Shown here in pieces: positions 37,501 through 49,835 of a stretch of DNA of 64,000 nt (its first letter is position 1; every line of letters starts with the position of its first letter). The stretch covers positions 44,664,513 to 44,728,512 of the forward strand of contig CM031879.1 in NCBI GenBank assembly GCA_018697195.1. Reading direction: 5' to 3'. This DNA is from Certhia americana (Eukaryota > Chordata > Aves > Passeriformes > Certhiidae). Position numbers and translations under genes: made by a program. The notes below the pieces were generated by a model that worked only from the letters and a program-made list of their open reading frames with translations, did not search any database and was not told the DNA's origin.

Positions 37501-39534
37501 GACATTGGACATTGCTTTTTTTGCTGAGTATACATGCAGACTGATAAGGTAATGATCCTAAAAAAGTAGATACCAAGGTACCCAAAGCAAACAAATCCAG
37601 ATTTAAATCTGTTTCCCAATCTAAATGTGTAGTGGAGATCCACACAGTTACATGCACAAGCAAAACTTGGGAAGCAGTGATCCTATTGAATTTGCTGGCA
37701 GTCTTTTACTTTGCATTTGAACTCTTGTCTAAGTCTTAATTTTTCTGCCATTTCTGGTGGTTCTTTTTCAGGAGTGTCACATCAATATTTCTTATTATTT
37801 GTTGGTCTAATCACATTTCATTTAAATTTTCAGTGATCACAGTGAAGGAGCTATCAAAAAACAAGCTTTGTATACCAAATTCATTAACATCATGTAGTAA
37901 CTTTTTCACTGATATTGATCCTTCAAACCACACCTGAATCCAGAAGTAACTATAAGGTCAGAAGAAGCAGAAGGAACATAGCTAAAATGTGTATGGTCAG
38001 AGAATTTCTCTGCAGACTTTCAAGTGATGGCTGCAAGTCCTGACACCAGTTGCATCCCTGACATGTAGTGTGCTCTCAAGGAAACCACCGGGCTTATCAG
38101 GAAATATACTGGTTTCAGTTGAAGAAAAATGTGAGAAAAATGTGAGAAAAATACAGGACAGTTTTTGAAAGACGATCAAAAATGCAAGCAGAGTTTTGCA
38201 CACACAGACATGCAAAGACACTAACCCGTGGATTATTTGAACACAGAAACACCAATAAGTTTAGTTAATTCCAGAGAATTAACTAAATATTTCTAATGAG
38301 ATCAAGTATACTTGTTTATTAGCATTTTGATAACACTACAACTGAGAGTCAAGAACTCCTTTAATTTTGTTGGTGGGTCTGTGACTTGTGGTAGATGAGC
38401 TATTAGCATAGCAACATTGAATTTTTCTACTTTTCTGAATATACTTATTTTGACTTTGCTATGTCTATAGGTTGAAAGTGATACTTTTGACAAAGTTGTG
38501 TGGACAGGTCTTCACAGTAGATGTTTCTGGAGTGTCAGTAGTATTCTAGGGTTACCAAAGGGGTATCCCTGAGGTTGTGTGCATATAGCAGTGTAAGGCC
38601 AGAAACTTTTCTGTCTTATGTTTTCTTTATAAGCGTAAATCCATTAAAGACTCTTAGATATTCAGCTCCTGTGGGGGATGAGTCAAATACCTCTCTAAGA
38701 CTGATTAATGCTAGGAACAAAAGCAGTATGTCTTTCTATGGCATCATTTCATGAGGTTGAAGTAATTCTTTGATGTCTTTTTAAAAGTGTGATTACCATA
38801 ATAGAAACCTCACAAGATATCTCCCCTATTTATATATTCTTATATTCACATTACACATGTATTATGTTGTCAGTGAAGTTCTCCCATATTTTCTCAGGAA
38901 TAAGATTTCTTAGACTCTCTAGTCAACAAATACCAGATGCCAACTACTGATTTGAAGGTATTAATTTTCATTTGTACTTCCAGCAAAAGGATCACCATCA
39001 CACTGCAGGGTTTTTTTTCTCAATACACTGGTATTTTAGCATTATAAAAACTACAGGTCGAAGAAAAAGTGGATAAATGTTTACTTTGGTAAATATTTTT
39101 GAAAACAGCAGAGGTGTCTTTCTTTTGTTGGAATAAGACAGCATTTTAGAAAAACAAAGCTCTCAGGTCTGTACCTTTGGAAATTAAGTAAATTATCTGA
39201 TTTGCAAGGGAGACAAGCACTCAGAGTTGACCACAGACTCCTGCAAGAGAGAGGTTAACTCTGTACTGAGGACATCAAAAACCTAGTTTGTAATCTGAAC
39301 AAAGTACTCATGCAAATTTAGGCTGAAAAAACTGTGCCCCAAATTTTCACAATTTTTTAAGCAAGAGCATGACAAAAAACAACTATTGACTTTAGCAGCC
39401 AAACAAATACCCATCTGGTCCTTTGCATTGTGTAAGAGCAACATGCTGCAATTTTGCAAACAGAACATTTTTGTTATTTAATTAGTCTCAAAAGCTAAGC
39501 GATTCAAATAAATGAACTGAGTCCATGAAAATTT
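34586..39534. other. Long non-coding stretch
   Basis: No gene recognised. A triple GAAAAATGTGA-type unit lies at 38,122-38,151. From about 35,330 to 35,420 the sequence is richer in C and G but shows no repeat family I know. Open frames are 60-82 codons and unremarkable. Confidence 0.55.
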
Positions 39535-39553
39535 AAAAAAAAAAAAAAAAAAA
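39535..39553. repeat. Poly(A) run (19 bases)
   Basis: A pure A tract flanked on both sides by ATTT, giving AAAATTT-A19-TTTAAC. It lies about 180 bases from the CR1 copy at 39,731. Confidence 0.85.
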
Positions 39554-39730
39554 TTTAACAGCAGGCCTGATGCCTAGACCTTACTCATGAATGTAAAAAT
39601 GACTGATTTTGTTACCAGCTGTGTACTCTGGTAAATAATGGGCTTGAGCTTGCAATTTCCTCTACATGTGACTATTTTTTCTGCATTTTTATTAGCCAAG
39701 ATTACTGATGTGTCTATGAGTTTGCAAGAC

Positions 39731-40370
39731 CAAGCTTCCCTGGCACAACTTCAGGTCATCAGGTAATTCCCTTGTGTCCTGTTACTGGTCACCATGGAGA
39801 AGAGAGCAGTGTTTGCCCCTCCTCTTCCCCTATTGAGGAAGCTTCAGACTGCAGTGAAGCTTTTCCTCAGTCTCCTCCAGGCTGAACAGCAGAAGTGACC
39901 TCAGCCGCTCCTCATACGCCTTCCTCCCAAGGCCCATCACCATCTTTGTTGCCCTGGTTTGGATGTTCTCTTAGTATCTTTTTTATTGTGGCACCCAAAA
40001 CTGCACAAAGCTCTTGTGGTGAGGCCAGCCAGTGCAGAGCAGAGGGGACAATCCCCTCCCTCCCAGCTGGTAATGCTGTTCCTGATGCACCTCAGGACAG
40101 GGTTGGCCTTCCTGGATACTGGGGCACTGCTGGTTCATGTTCAATTTGCCATCAAGCAGGAGCCCCAGGTCCCTTTCCATGGCACTGCATTCCAGCCTCT
40201 CATTCTCCATTCTGTCTGTACATCCAGGATTGTCCTGCCTCAGTTGCAGAATCCAGCACTTCCGCTTGCTGGATTTCATATAGTTGGTGATTGCCCAGCC
40301 CTCTAATTTGTTGAGGTCTCTCTGCAGGGCCTCCCTGCCCCTGAGGGAGTCAACTGCTCCTCCCATTTCA
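39731..40370 (-). mobile_element. CR1 LINE fragment (end of ORF2 plus part of the 3' UTR)
   Basis: Read on the minus strand, this starts inside the CR1 polyprotein and runs past its end into 3'-untranslated sequence. Familiar CR1 blocks on the plus strand include GGCACCCAAAACTGCACA, CTCTAATTTGTTGAGGTCTC and TGGTGATTGCCCAGCC. At the 39,731 end are CTTCCCTGGCACAACTTCAG and GTCCTGTTACTGGTCACC, which match the region after the ORF. The copy is cut at its 5' side near 40,370, where the (S/G)GAVDSL block stops. It also lacks the usual terminal repeats at its 3' side, so it is broken at both ends. Confidence 0.9.
39983..40366 (-). pseudogene. CR1 reverse-transcriptase C-terminal remnant
   Basis: A 127-codon uninterrupted minus-strand frame lies inside the CR1 copy. 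It reads GGAVDSLRGREALQRDLNKL, then EGWAITNYMK, NPGCTDRMENERLE, ERDLGLLLDGKLNMNQQCP and EGQPCPEVHQEQH. These match the C-terminal part of the CR1 ORF2 protein, downstream of the RT catalytic motifs, which are absent. In a full element this protein copies the RNA at a nicked target. Here the endonuclease and most of the RT are missing, so the fragment cannot move on its own. An open frame of this length suggests a moderately young copy. Confidence 0.85.
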
Positions 40371-42039
40371 TACCTGTTTGCTTATAGAAACGAGCTTTGG
40401 ATGTGCTGAGTTTACTACCAAAACAAGCTGCAAATTAAGAAGCAGAAAACCCAAAAGTAGGAACGCGCTTTCTGTTTAGCTGTTCCTGCTGCAAGATGCT
40501 GCAGGCCTAGGCTAGCTGGAAAATGCCTTTTTGTACCAAATATTCATTATGTCCTTTGTCCTTGCTCACCCATACTTGAGTGAGCTGATCTGATGCCTAA
40601 AACAGATCCTCAGGAACTGGAGGCAAAATCAGTTGTAGTTTGGACAGCACAGGAGATGAAATATCCTTAGCCCTTTGTAGCAAATACTGTTAGGACTACT
40701 TTCTGAAAGTCCTATCTCTTCTATGCTAACAACAAAGTACTTTCAGGTCGTGGCTTTGAGGGTCCAAGCATGGCAGCTGCTGTCAGCAAGTGGACTGTGA
40801 CTCAGGTAGCTGTCAGTCCTGCCAGTTAGGGCAGAAACAGGGCTGCTCCCAGGTGCCACAGAACCATTCCCACGTGTCCCCCAAGAGAAGGGCAGTGCAT
40901 CAGCTGCTGCTCCTATTGACAGAACCATGGGCTGTTGATTGGATTTCGACCTTCCCTTGTGTTTTTGTTATCCTGTACTACTCCAAAATGCCTTCTCAAC
41001 TCTATGGTCTTATAGCAATTTACTTTATCTGGACTCAGAAGAAAGCCCAAAACTAATAGGAGATTTTAGTAAAGAGAGAAAGGGTTGCAGTAAAAATTGC
41101 AAGCAAGCTACAAATAAACACTAAGACTACTTAGTGCTATTGTTAATATTGAACATAATACTCAGTGCAGAAGTTCGCACAGCTAGAAAGACATCTAGAT
41201 AGTAATCATGGAGGTACTTAAAATGAAGTTAATATGAGTAACTTACCAGCAACTGCTGGAAGAGATATTTTTTTTCCTAATGAATAAGAGATTATTAGAT
41301 TTTGATACTGGTTATATTCTTTTCAGTACAGTATTTTTGAATGCCAGGTGACCCTACTCTATACTGTGAGCAGATCATATATTTGTGTCAGGATTGAGGA
41401 AAACCAGTATCAACTTGAATCAATTGGAAACGAAAATAAATTTAAATACTTATTTAGAGCATTAATTTATTTATATCTTTCGAACTTAAAGCAGTGGCAC
41501 CATAATTCAGTGGAGCTCCCTCTCTCCTCTACTAAATAACAAAACAAATGCTGATCCATGAAATGTGCTGAAACACAGTGGAAGGAAAGGTGTTTCATCA
41601 TTAGTTTGTCCCTCTGCTCCCCTAACTACAGCAGTGGGGACTTACCTTGCTGCTTCCTCCACATTTTTTTGCAGTAAGGGCTTCCTGACATTGCCTTTTT
41701 GGTTTTTCCTTCTAAAATTTATAACTTGCTTTGGTGAGTAACACCATTTGGCAACGGAGAACAGTGCTTGCAGAGAAAGGCCACAGGTTATAAGGGGAGA
41801 GAAGCCAGGGAAAACTTGGCACTGCTGATGTTTCCCTTACACCCTCTACCAGCTGGTCCTTCCATTTTTTTCTCTGATTGCTAAAATTTGTACTGAAAAT
41901 TCAGACACTTTTGCAAATACTTTGTTTCTCAGCTTTAAAAAAAACCCAAATTCCTTTGTGCAACTGTAACTGTTGAAAAATAGCACCATGCCTCAGAAAC
42001 TCCAATTTGCCATTACAGAATATTTACTCTTAATTGACA
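40371..42039. other. Non-coding stretch
   Basis: No gene recognised. About 40,740-40,930 is GC-richer and gives overlapping chance frames on both strands (61 and 88 codons). The rest is AT-rich. Confidence 0.55.
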
Positions 42040-42092
42040 TCTTTACATCTTTATCTTTCTTTATCTTTCTTTCTTTCTTTTTTTTTTTTTTT
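42040..42092. repeat. (ATCTTT)n / (CTTT)n microsatellite with poly(T)
   Basis: Repeated ATCTTT units pass into CTTT units and then a run of about 13 Ts. This is a pyrimidine-only simple repeat and likely to vary in length between individuals. Confidence 0.85.
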
Positions 42093-45000
42093 GAAAGTGA
42101 ATAACTAAATGCTATGTTCTTAGCCTGTCACAAAGGTAATCATATTGCTGTTAGACTGTATCTCTGTTATTTTTTTACTTGTCTGGCAAATGCGTCATCT
42201 GTCATTCATTCTTTTTTCTCCTATTCACCTTCAGTTTGTCTTCCCCAAACTCCCATGCCAAGGAATTATCCATGATCAATGTAAGGTATATAAGGTTCAT
42301 AATATATTGACTATACTGCAATTCATTAATTAAGATTTTTGACAACAGGGCTGAGTATCAGCCAAGTCTACATCTCCTGAAAGAACATTTTCTGTATTAT
42401 TTTTATGAATTGACACAAAAGAGTTTGTTCTCCTACAAGCTGTTCTAGGGAAATAATTGGGAAATACTTAGAAATTATTAAATTATTCATTGTGAATGCC
42501 CAAAGAAAACATTTATAGGGTTTTCACAAAATCCTGAAAACTTGTAATTATAGTAGTAATTTTTATTCATTTAATGGGACATGTATTGCAGGGAGCACAT
42601 ATATCTTCCTGGGAAGAGCAAGAATTTATTCCCTCAGGCAGCTTAGCTGTAAATAAATAGAAGGTTACATATAACATTTCAGAAGGCAAGCAGAATCCAA
42701 TTTAGTTAGTAAGAAGCAAAATAGATAAATAGAGAAGAACATTATCTCTTTGCAATAGATGTATACAATTTTAAGTTAATATAAGGTAATGAGGAGGAAG
42801 AGGATAGAAACTGTGCAAAACCAGGCACTTTCAGATCACAGAATGAAAATGTCTGGTGGAAAAGATTAATGCAAAATATCTAAGCTAATCCAACATTAGG
42901 AAAATTCAGGTCAAACCTGGGATTAGTGCTTTTTGTTTTCTACTGATAACCTTGATGTTTCCATACTTGCCTTTCTCACTCTCATACAGTTACTTAAATC
43001 CCATCTTCTTTATGTAAAAAAAACCCCAAACTATGCCTCTTAAAGCTCCTATCTCTTCTGTTAGGAGCAACAGAGCAGTGCTAGCCTGGTGCCTTGAAAA
43101 GCTGCAGATGAGTAGGCATCAGAAATGGCAGTGAACAGCTGTTTCTCTGGGCAAAACTCATCTGTGCATCTGTGAGCAGTTGGGCTTTTTGTTATTTGAT
43201 ACGTGAGCAGCAGCAGCAAAGTGAGGGTGAAGGAAGAGGGCAGATTACATAAAAAATCCCTTGGATTTTTTCTGCTAGATATTTTTGGCTCTCTGAAGCA
43301 TCTGCTAAAGTGTTTAGTTATTTTTTATACCTTTATAGAAATGTTGTTTTGCTAATGTTAACAAGATCTTAATATGAAATCTGTTGAATTGTTTTTGAGA
43401 ATCTCTTTTTTGTAGAAAATTTTTGGTTTGTAACAAATGCTTTTTGACAGGTTGGTATGTCTTTACTGTTTTGATGAAAAACTATTCATATTTTGCTAAG
43501 ACACAAGACCTTAAAAAATCAGAATTGATTCATAAGCAAAAGAAAAGTTATAAAATTGTGCTTTGAGAGAGGAAAAAGAGGCACAAATCAAACACTTCAG
43601 AATTTATTACCCAAAAATACCCAAAATGACATCATACATAATTTTATGTTGATATAAATTATTTGTGAATTCCAGCCCGATTCAGAAGTTAGAGCTTCAT
43701 GAAACAAATAGAAAATAATTGAAGAGATGACAGTTTGTTGAGATCTTGTTTCAGCAGAAGTGAGGCCCTTCAGCCTGTCCTCATTCACTTCAGCAGCAAA
43801 ATGTTGCTGTGTTCTCCAGCAGAACTAAGATAATTTTTAAACTCTTCCCTCCCCCACATCCCAAATTCTGGCACTCACAAAATAAGGTTACACTGGGGGG
43901 AAATTCAGTAGTCCAAGGAAACATCTGTAAAATTCCAGAGTCTAAGTATTCTGGCACTTCTGAGGTAAGGACTATAGGCAAGACTTGTACGTATATTAAG
44001 TAAAGACCCCTCTGAGCAAAACAATTCTAAGTGCTTTAATGACTTTCTGGATTCTTCAAACCAAGTGGTTTCCAGAGTGGAGTCCTCGTAAAAAGTGAGT
44101 ACATTTTAACAAGTAAGAGAAAGACACTTTCAAAGGCAGAAAGAAGAGAAAGAGGAGAGACAGGCTTAAAAAGAGCTATTTAGTGTAATAAGAGGGAAAG
44201 CACAATACTGTCAAGGCAGTTTGCCTGTTCTACTGTGCAGGCAGAGGAGCTAATTTGTTTTAATATGTTAAAGAATTATTGGTCCACTGAGACAGTACAG
44301 GACTGTTATACTGGTAAAAGAAAAATATAAAAAGGGAAAAGAAATAACACCTTTATGAAGGAAAGAAAAGAGAAGCCTGGAATTTTTTAATTAGTTAGTT
44401 TGGGATTAATCCCAGAAAAGAAAAAAACAGGAAAAGTTACTGAGCAAGTAAGCTGTTGATTCATATTTAGATGGTAACAAGGAGATGAGCAACAGTCCTC
44501 AGGTTATGTCAAGAAGAAATAGCATGGAAGCAATGCATTTTCTGATCTGATTCTGAAAATCATCTGATTTTCTCATTTGAGAGAGTATTGTGTTTACTGC
44601 GTATAGGAGAAATAATAGTTGACATGTTTCTTGGCTTCAGTAGCAGTTTTCACAGAATCTTTCATGACACTCATTTATTTGCAAACTACTGAAGCCTGAT
44701 GCTCATGAAAATCGTACAAGGTGTAATATTGTACTACATTGTTCTGAAAAAAGAACTGGCACGGAATAGATGCCAAACCAGTTGCCCTGAAATGCTGTGT
44801 AGCACAGGACTATTTACGGAGGTCACCTGGAGCTTGGTACTATACAATTACTGATAGAACATCACAGTCTATGGCATATGTAACGTGATATTCCATTTAT
44901 ATTTTATATCTGTTAGATTCTAAGTACATTTGCACATTACACAAACCTGTTAGATATGCTGCAGGAATGTTGAAGGGCAGGAGACAAACCCAAATAGCCA

Positions 45001-46942
45001 TAACAAACTACAAAAGTGGTCTGGAAAAAAACTGGATGCTCTTCAGTTGGGATGACCACATTTAGGCACAAAAAAAAATCAACTGCATGTGTGGAGGATG
45101 GATAACAAGAAGTGGCTGCTTTCAGGAAAAAGATCTGAGGGTGGGGGAGTTACAGTGATACAAAAACTGAGTGAGAGCCAATAATGTTGTACTGCTGCGA
45201 ACAGGCAACATACTGGGGTGTAGGAGGAGGATAGCTGTGTGGAAGATACCTGGAGAAATCCTCCTTCTGTTGCTGCCACACAGAAGATCTCAGCTGTAGT
45301 ATTTTGCCTAGTTTGAGGCAGTCCCCTTCTAGGAGGAGGTGGAAAAGCTGATGGAAGAAATTTTGTGAGAGAGCAGGAAGAACAACTGGAAAACAAGGTG
45401 TGCAGGAGTTCAGCCAAGGAGCTGCTGACGCTCAGTCTGGCAGAGAGGAGACTGAGAGCGAGTGTGTTTGTCCCTTCAGTTACATTACATCAAAGGTGGT
45501 GGCAGGCAGGAAAGGAGTAGTCTGATCTCTCTGTCCACAGCAAGTAAATCAAGGAGGACACCTTAACGTGCACTAAAGGAACTTCAGACACGAAGGAAAA
45601 GTTTCTAATCATGGGAATAGTGAGATACTAGAGGAGACTGCCTGGGAATAGGCAGGTGCCTGTGCCATCTTTCCTGGAAGATTTCCAGGGTGGGTTAAAG
45701 TAGCTGCATGAGTTTGGTCTCTCAATAGAGAAGGCAGAGAGGCTGGGTGATCCTGCAAGCTCCTTTCCTGCCTGTTTCCTGTGTTGCTCTCGCCCTAGCC
45801 CCGGCAAAGCAGGGTTTATATTTCCCTGAAAAGCTGTCACCTGCTTAACTCCACAGCAAGACACCTCAACACAAGCATCACCCCCCTGGTTCTGTTGGGG
45901 CAGCATTACAGCACCAGATTTTGTGAACCATTTTATTATCACTATAGTCATTACCTGCTCCTGTTAAGCAAATAAGGTCTCAGAGTATCTTTCTTTTATG
46001 GTGCTTTAGAGCAGCTTTACATCAGACAAGGCTCTGACCTTTTGGATCCAGGCAAGCTGTCAGGCTCTGAGCTAGGTGTGCTTTCATGTCTGTGGTCCTT
46101 GTGATGCTTTGTGTCTGTTAGGATTAGTACTACAATTTCCACTAATGTTTCAAGTTTGTAAGGTGTGAAGCTTCTTTAGGGTCTCCAGATAGTACTTTAA
46201 AAGAGCCCCAGTTTACTATGTGACCTCATTTCATTTAATGAGTTTTATCTTTCTTATGTCTTACTTTTTAAATATCCCTTGCTGCATCTGAGAACAGCTG
46301 TGGGCTCAGAAATCATGTCTTCCTGAAAGGCTACAGTGGAACACCTCTGTGAGAGTTTGGCTGCACCTGGAGTCACTTGCACACTGTCACTACAGCACTG
46401 TACAACAATCTGCTGTCATTTGAGCAAATGATGAAACTCCATGTTTCAAAGGGGCTTGCATGTTCTAGAGTGGTCACATTTTAACTGGTAATTTCAAAAA
46501 GATCTTCATCTAGTAAAAGCTGATGACAACTCAGTAAAACTGAATAGGTTTAATGATTACATGTATTAAACAAGAAAAGGGATGGATTTAAGGTGGTAAA
46601 TGGCTAAACCTTCATGCAAGGAACTTCTGATGACATTTAAATTGAGATATCTGTTGACTACAAAAGGGTTAGTTCACTTGGCATCTTTTATCTGCCTTCA
46701 ACTTTTGTATAGGCTCAGTATCTACCATTACCTCTCCTTGCTATTGTGAATCTGAAGAAAAGTTTTATAACATGCGTAGAATTGGATAAGCAATGCACTG
46801 ACATTTTAAAGAACTGTATAGCAAAATCATTCTGGATGCATCCCAGGTGGTAATTATGTAGTCAAAAATCACTCCACTCAAATTAAAATGAATCTTCCTC
46901 TGTGAGGCAACTTCTACATGAAGAAGGCTCCATTAGTTCATT
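42093..46942. other. Long non-coding stretch
   Basis: The first 3 kb are AT-rich and featureless. From about 45,090 to 45,950 GC content rises and frames of 107-112 codons appear on the minus strand, without known motifs. This patch might be an old repeat, but I could not match it to CR1 or to any LTR I know. Confidence 0.5.
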
Positions 46943-47407
46943 GTGTTTCATAGCCTACAGGTAACATATTTTTCACAAGGAAATTTGAATTGTGTTGCAA
47001 AGGATTTGGGAATAGTAATTTTTACTGTATTTGCAGGAAATACTATAGTGCTAGAGAAAAACATGTGTTCAGTAAAAGGATGTCATGTAAAAATGGTCTT
47101 TTTTGTCAGATTCCTTAGTACAAAATTAGTTGCTTTTTATGTCATTTCAAATCCTACATTTGTAGGAAGGCTCCTAGTGTTGGCAAGAGACCCATCCTGC
47201 ATGTCTCCTGAACCTGCTTCCTTCCCTGACTTCTCTTTATACTATTTTATTAGCTTATGCAAGCTTATTTACACACTGCATATTTTTCAGCCTTGGAATT
47301 ACTTTTGTCACAGTCAGTTGCTCGAAAGCTCTATGTTGAACAAACCCATGTCACTAGAAATGGTCTGCTTTGACAAGGGCCATGCAAGTAAACAACCTCA
47401 TGTGTAA
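46943..47407 (+). other. 154-codon open frame, probably chance
   Basis: The longest plus-strand open frame of the window. It begins with a GTG-type start after an AG (TTTCATAGCCTACAG at 46,945-46,959) and reads VTYFSQGNLNCVAKDLGIVI and onward, with Phe- and Tyr-rich stretches. It has no ATG-led start with a good context, no recognisable domain and no matching splice structure. By rough calculation one frame of this length is not surprising in 64 kb on both strands. Confidence 0.15.
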
Positions 47408-47694
47408 CCTTCAGCTCTGGGATGCTCTGCAATTTTGTTTGGAAGTGTTGCTCTACCTTCCTTGTCATTATTTTTGCAACTTTTTTTTTGAAACAGATTA
47501 CACTGAGGTAATTGTGCAGTGTTCTACATGTTGCTGTAGCCTGCAGATCTTCCTTCTTACCGTAGTATTCCCTAGGGAAATCATGAATGTTAATGTTGTT
47601 AGGTATAGAATATCATTATGACTATATTTTGTAGAGATGGCAAGTATGACTGCTACTGTAGTAATACTTATGTTGACTGATGACTTGCTAAATA
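47408..47694. other. Non-coding stretch
   Basis: No recognised feature. A T-rich tract and AG lie at about 47,480-47,496, followed by a short open segment, but no donor is convincing. Confidence 0.5.
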
Positions 47695-47754
47695 AATATA
47701 TATAGGTATATATAAAAATATATATATGTATATATAAACATATATATATATATT
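47695..47754. repeat. (AT)n / (TATATA) microsatellite
   Basis: Sixty bases of nearly pure A and T, built of TATATA units broken by GG, G and C, with the longest perfect (TA)n near the end. It can form cruciforms and is likely polymorphic. Confidence 0.9.
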
Positions 47755-47910
47755 TGCCTTTTTTTCAAATATGTGTAAGAGTATATACACAGAAGGAGAG
47801 AGGCAGAAAAAATCCTTGTTCTGCATGTTCACTTTGGTTTAGTTTTCTGAGTTATTTCCCATGGACAGGACAAAGACTACTAATAGATGATTTTTATTCT
47901 CTAGGGATTT

Positions 47911-48060
47911 TTTTGTTGGTTTGGTTTATAGGGGAGTTGCTTGTTTGTTGGCTGAGTTGCAGGGGAGGGGGGTGTTTTGCATGGTTTTGTTTTGTTGGTT
48001 TTTTGGGGGGTTTTTTGGTTTGGTTGTTTTGGTTTGTTTTTTTTTTTTGGGGGGGGGGGT
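47911..48060 (+). repeat. G/T-rich low-complexity tract with an 11-G run
   Basis: The plus strand is composed of TTTGG, GTTTT and GGGG blocks. It includes GGGGAGGGGGG near 47,965 and a pure run of 11 Gs at 48,049-48,059 after a T run. It resembles the tract at 24,219-24,375 in composition. Several G-runs with short loops make a G-quadruplex plausible. The Phe/Trp/Gly-rich open frames crossing it are artefacts. Confidence 0.8.
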
Positions 48061-49762
48061 TATTTATTTAAAGAAAGGTGAGTTTTCTCTGGAAGCCAGG
48101 CAGGCTACAGTAGAAATATGTTGTATAAGGATTTGGTACCTAAAGATTTCCCTGCATATCGGGAGAGGAGTGGGCCACACATGCTTCAGAACAGACTTGT
48201 CCTGTGTTATAGTAGTCCCAGCAGTGCTATTTCCCAGTTGTTAGAGGAAAAGCAGGCATTTGCTTTCATTAAATACTGTACCTAAATAATACTCCGAATA
48301 CTGAAATATTTGTGAATAACACAAAGTTTACCACCTGCTAGAAATGTTTTCTTTCCAAATTCTGATTTTAAAATGTAATTAATAGATACTTTTAGTGAGG
48401 CAAATTGTATGAGGGTGCTTTTGTTCTTTTTGTGAGTAAATTTTTTTTTGTTATGAAATTTGCATTCATGTTTTGGCATTTAGGTGTTGTTTGTATCTGG
48501 ATGTAAGACTTGAAACAGTGGGTTAAATCCACAGCATATTTCAGAGCTACTTTTGCAATGACAGCTTCATTTCCAGCACAATCTAAAAACCTTCCTATAA
48601 TTATATGATGTCCTGTAAATAAACTGTCTCCAGAAGGCTTTAGAGAATTAAATAACCAAGGCAATGTACAACACAAAAAATAGTGCTGCAAAGACATTTT
48701 ACTGCACTCGAACAAAGGCAACCAGATTAATTAAAAGATCAAAGATAGAGGAAAAGGAGGAATGTACATTTTAAGGGATCTGAAATAAGAGAGAGAACAA
48801 GTAAAATGGAAAACTTTTTTTGAAAGAAGGAAAATCTTTGAGTGATAGATGAGACTGGGTGGTAAAAGGGTGTCAGGCTTCCAAGAGATAGAGCTGCCCA
48901 GGAAGCCAAAGTAGCCCCAGAGGCAAAGCAGTGTGGGCTAGAATTGGGCAAAGCCAGGGACAGAGTGCCAGGAGGACAGGGCTGGCTCCTGACAGAGGTG
49001 CCTTGGACAGCCACTAAGGACTACAGGAGGGAACCACCAGTTTTATTTTCTGTACTTCTGCCCAAGCTCTGGAAAGGTGGCCTGTAGGCACGACAGGGGG
49101 ATTTGAAGCAGCACCATTTCAGGTTGAGATGTTTTCTCAGAAATAAGGTTGCACTCCACCCCTTCATCCTCTGGGCTGAGCAGCAGACTCATCTCTCCCT
49201 ATTTTGGGTCTGATTTAGCCCTTTGTTGTCTCAGCCCAAGGTCACAACACTGGTGACCTCAGCCTGAATCAGGGCTGCCCCATCCTGTCAGCAGCTCCTT
49301 GCAAGGTTTTGCTGCTTGTGATTGGATGTTTCTTCTGGGTAGTGGGCAGTGAGACACCCAGGATTACACCACCAACTTCATGTGTTAAACATGTCATTTG
49401 GAACAGGCTAACAGGATGTGTCATTAACAACAAGAGCAGAGCGTCTTCGGGAAACAGGGATACTGGCTATTGTGGTCACTTGTCAGTGATTTACTACTTT
49501 CTTTTTTTCTTGTAAAAACTGCAGGTCAAGATTATTATACCATCAGCATGAGGTGTGTTAGTATGAAACCATAAATGTCTGCATTCAGGGAAAATTACAG
49601 CATGTCAGCAGTGCTACATGGTCTGTTACAATGTGACATTGCTTATGGTATAACTCTGCTGAGGAAAATGACTCTTTGGGAATGAAAAATTACTAATAAG
49701 CTCCCAAATAAGTCTCTTAATAAAGCATACATAATAATTGGCAGGGACTTTGCTTTTCTTTC
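48061..49762. other. Non-coding stretch, GC-richer at 48,890-49,320
   Basis: AT-rich sequence, then a GC-richer patch with a 91-codon minus-strand frame and no recognised motif. I could not assign the patch to a repeat family. T-rich sequence from 49,753 leads into the next element. Confidence 0.5.
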
Positions 49763-49781
49763 TTTTTTTTTTTTTTTTTTT
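49763..49781. repeat. Poly(T) run (19 bases)
   Basis: A pure T tract ending 26 bases before the AG at 49,806-49,807. Together with TTTTCCCTCTGTTTGTGCAG it makes a strong polypyrimidine region. Confidence 0.85.
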
Positions 49782-49807
49782 GTTGCATTTTCCCTCTGTT
49801 TGTGCAG

Positions 49808-49835
49808 AGGGGATCTAACCCTCTCAGCTTCGAAG
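49808..49835 (+). CDS. Candidate 28-base microexon (unassigned)
   Basis: Twenty-eight bases lie between a strong acceptor (T19, then CCCTCTGTTTGTGCAG) and a consensus donor (GAAG/gtgagt). Entered at phase 0 it reads RGSNPLSFE plus one base. Entered with one leading base it reads GDLTLSASK. Entered with two leading bases it stops. Its phase-0 exit leaves a G that would combine with the GG opening the terminal exon at 55,924 to give glycine. Both splice sites are unusually good for chance. Microexons of this size are common in vertebrate neuronal genes, but there is no independent evidence of transcription. Confidence 0.3.

Noticed and set aside
45079..45951. Two minus-strand frames of 112 and 107 codons
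   Set aside because: They lie in a GC-richer patch with no recognisable domain, no splice logic and no codon-like regularity. A decayed repeat is as likely.
46511..46540. TGATGA...ACTGA pattern suggestive of a C/D-box snoRNA
   Set aside because: The spacing between the boxes is far too short, and there is no terminal stem. Other TGATGA occurrences in the window also lack a matched D box.
47754..48244. Overlapping Phe/Trp/Gly/Cys-rich plus-strand frames of 105 and 107 codons
   Set aside because: They translate the G/T-rich low-complexity tract and its flanks. Membrane-like appearance comes from TTT, TGG and GGG codons.
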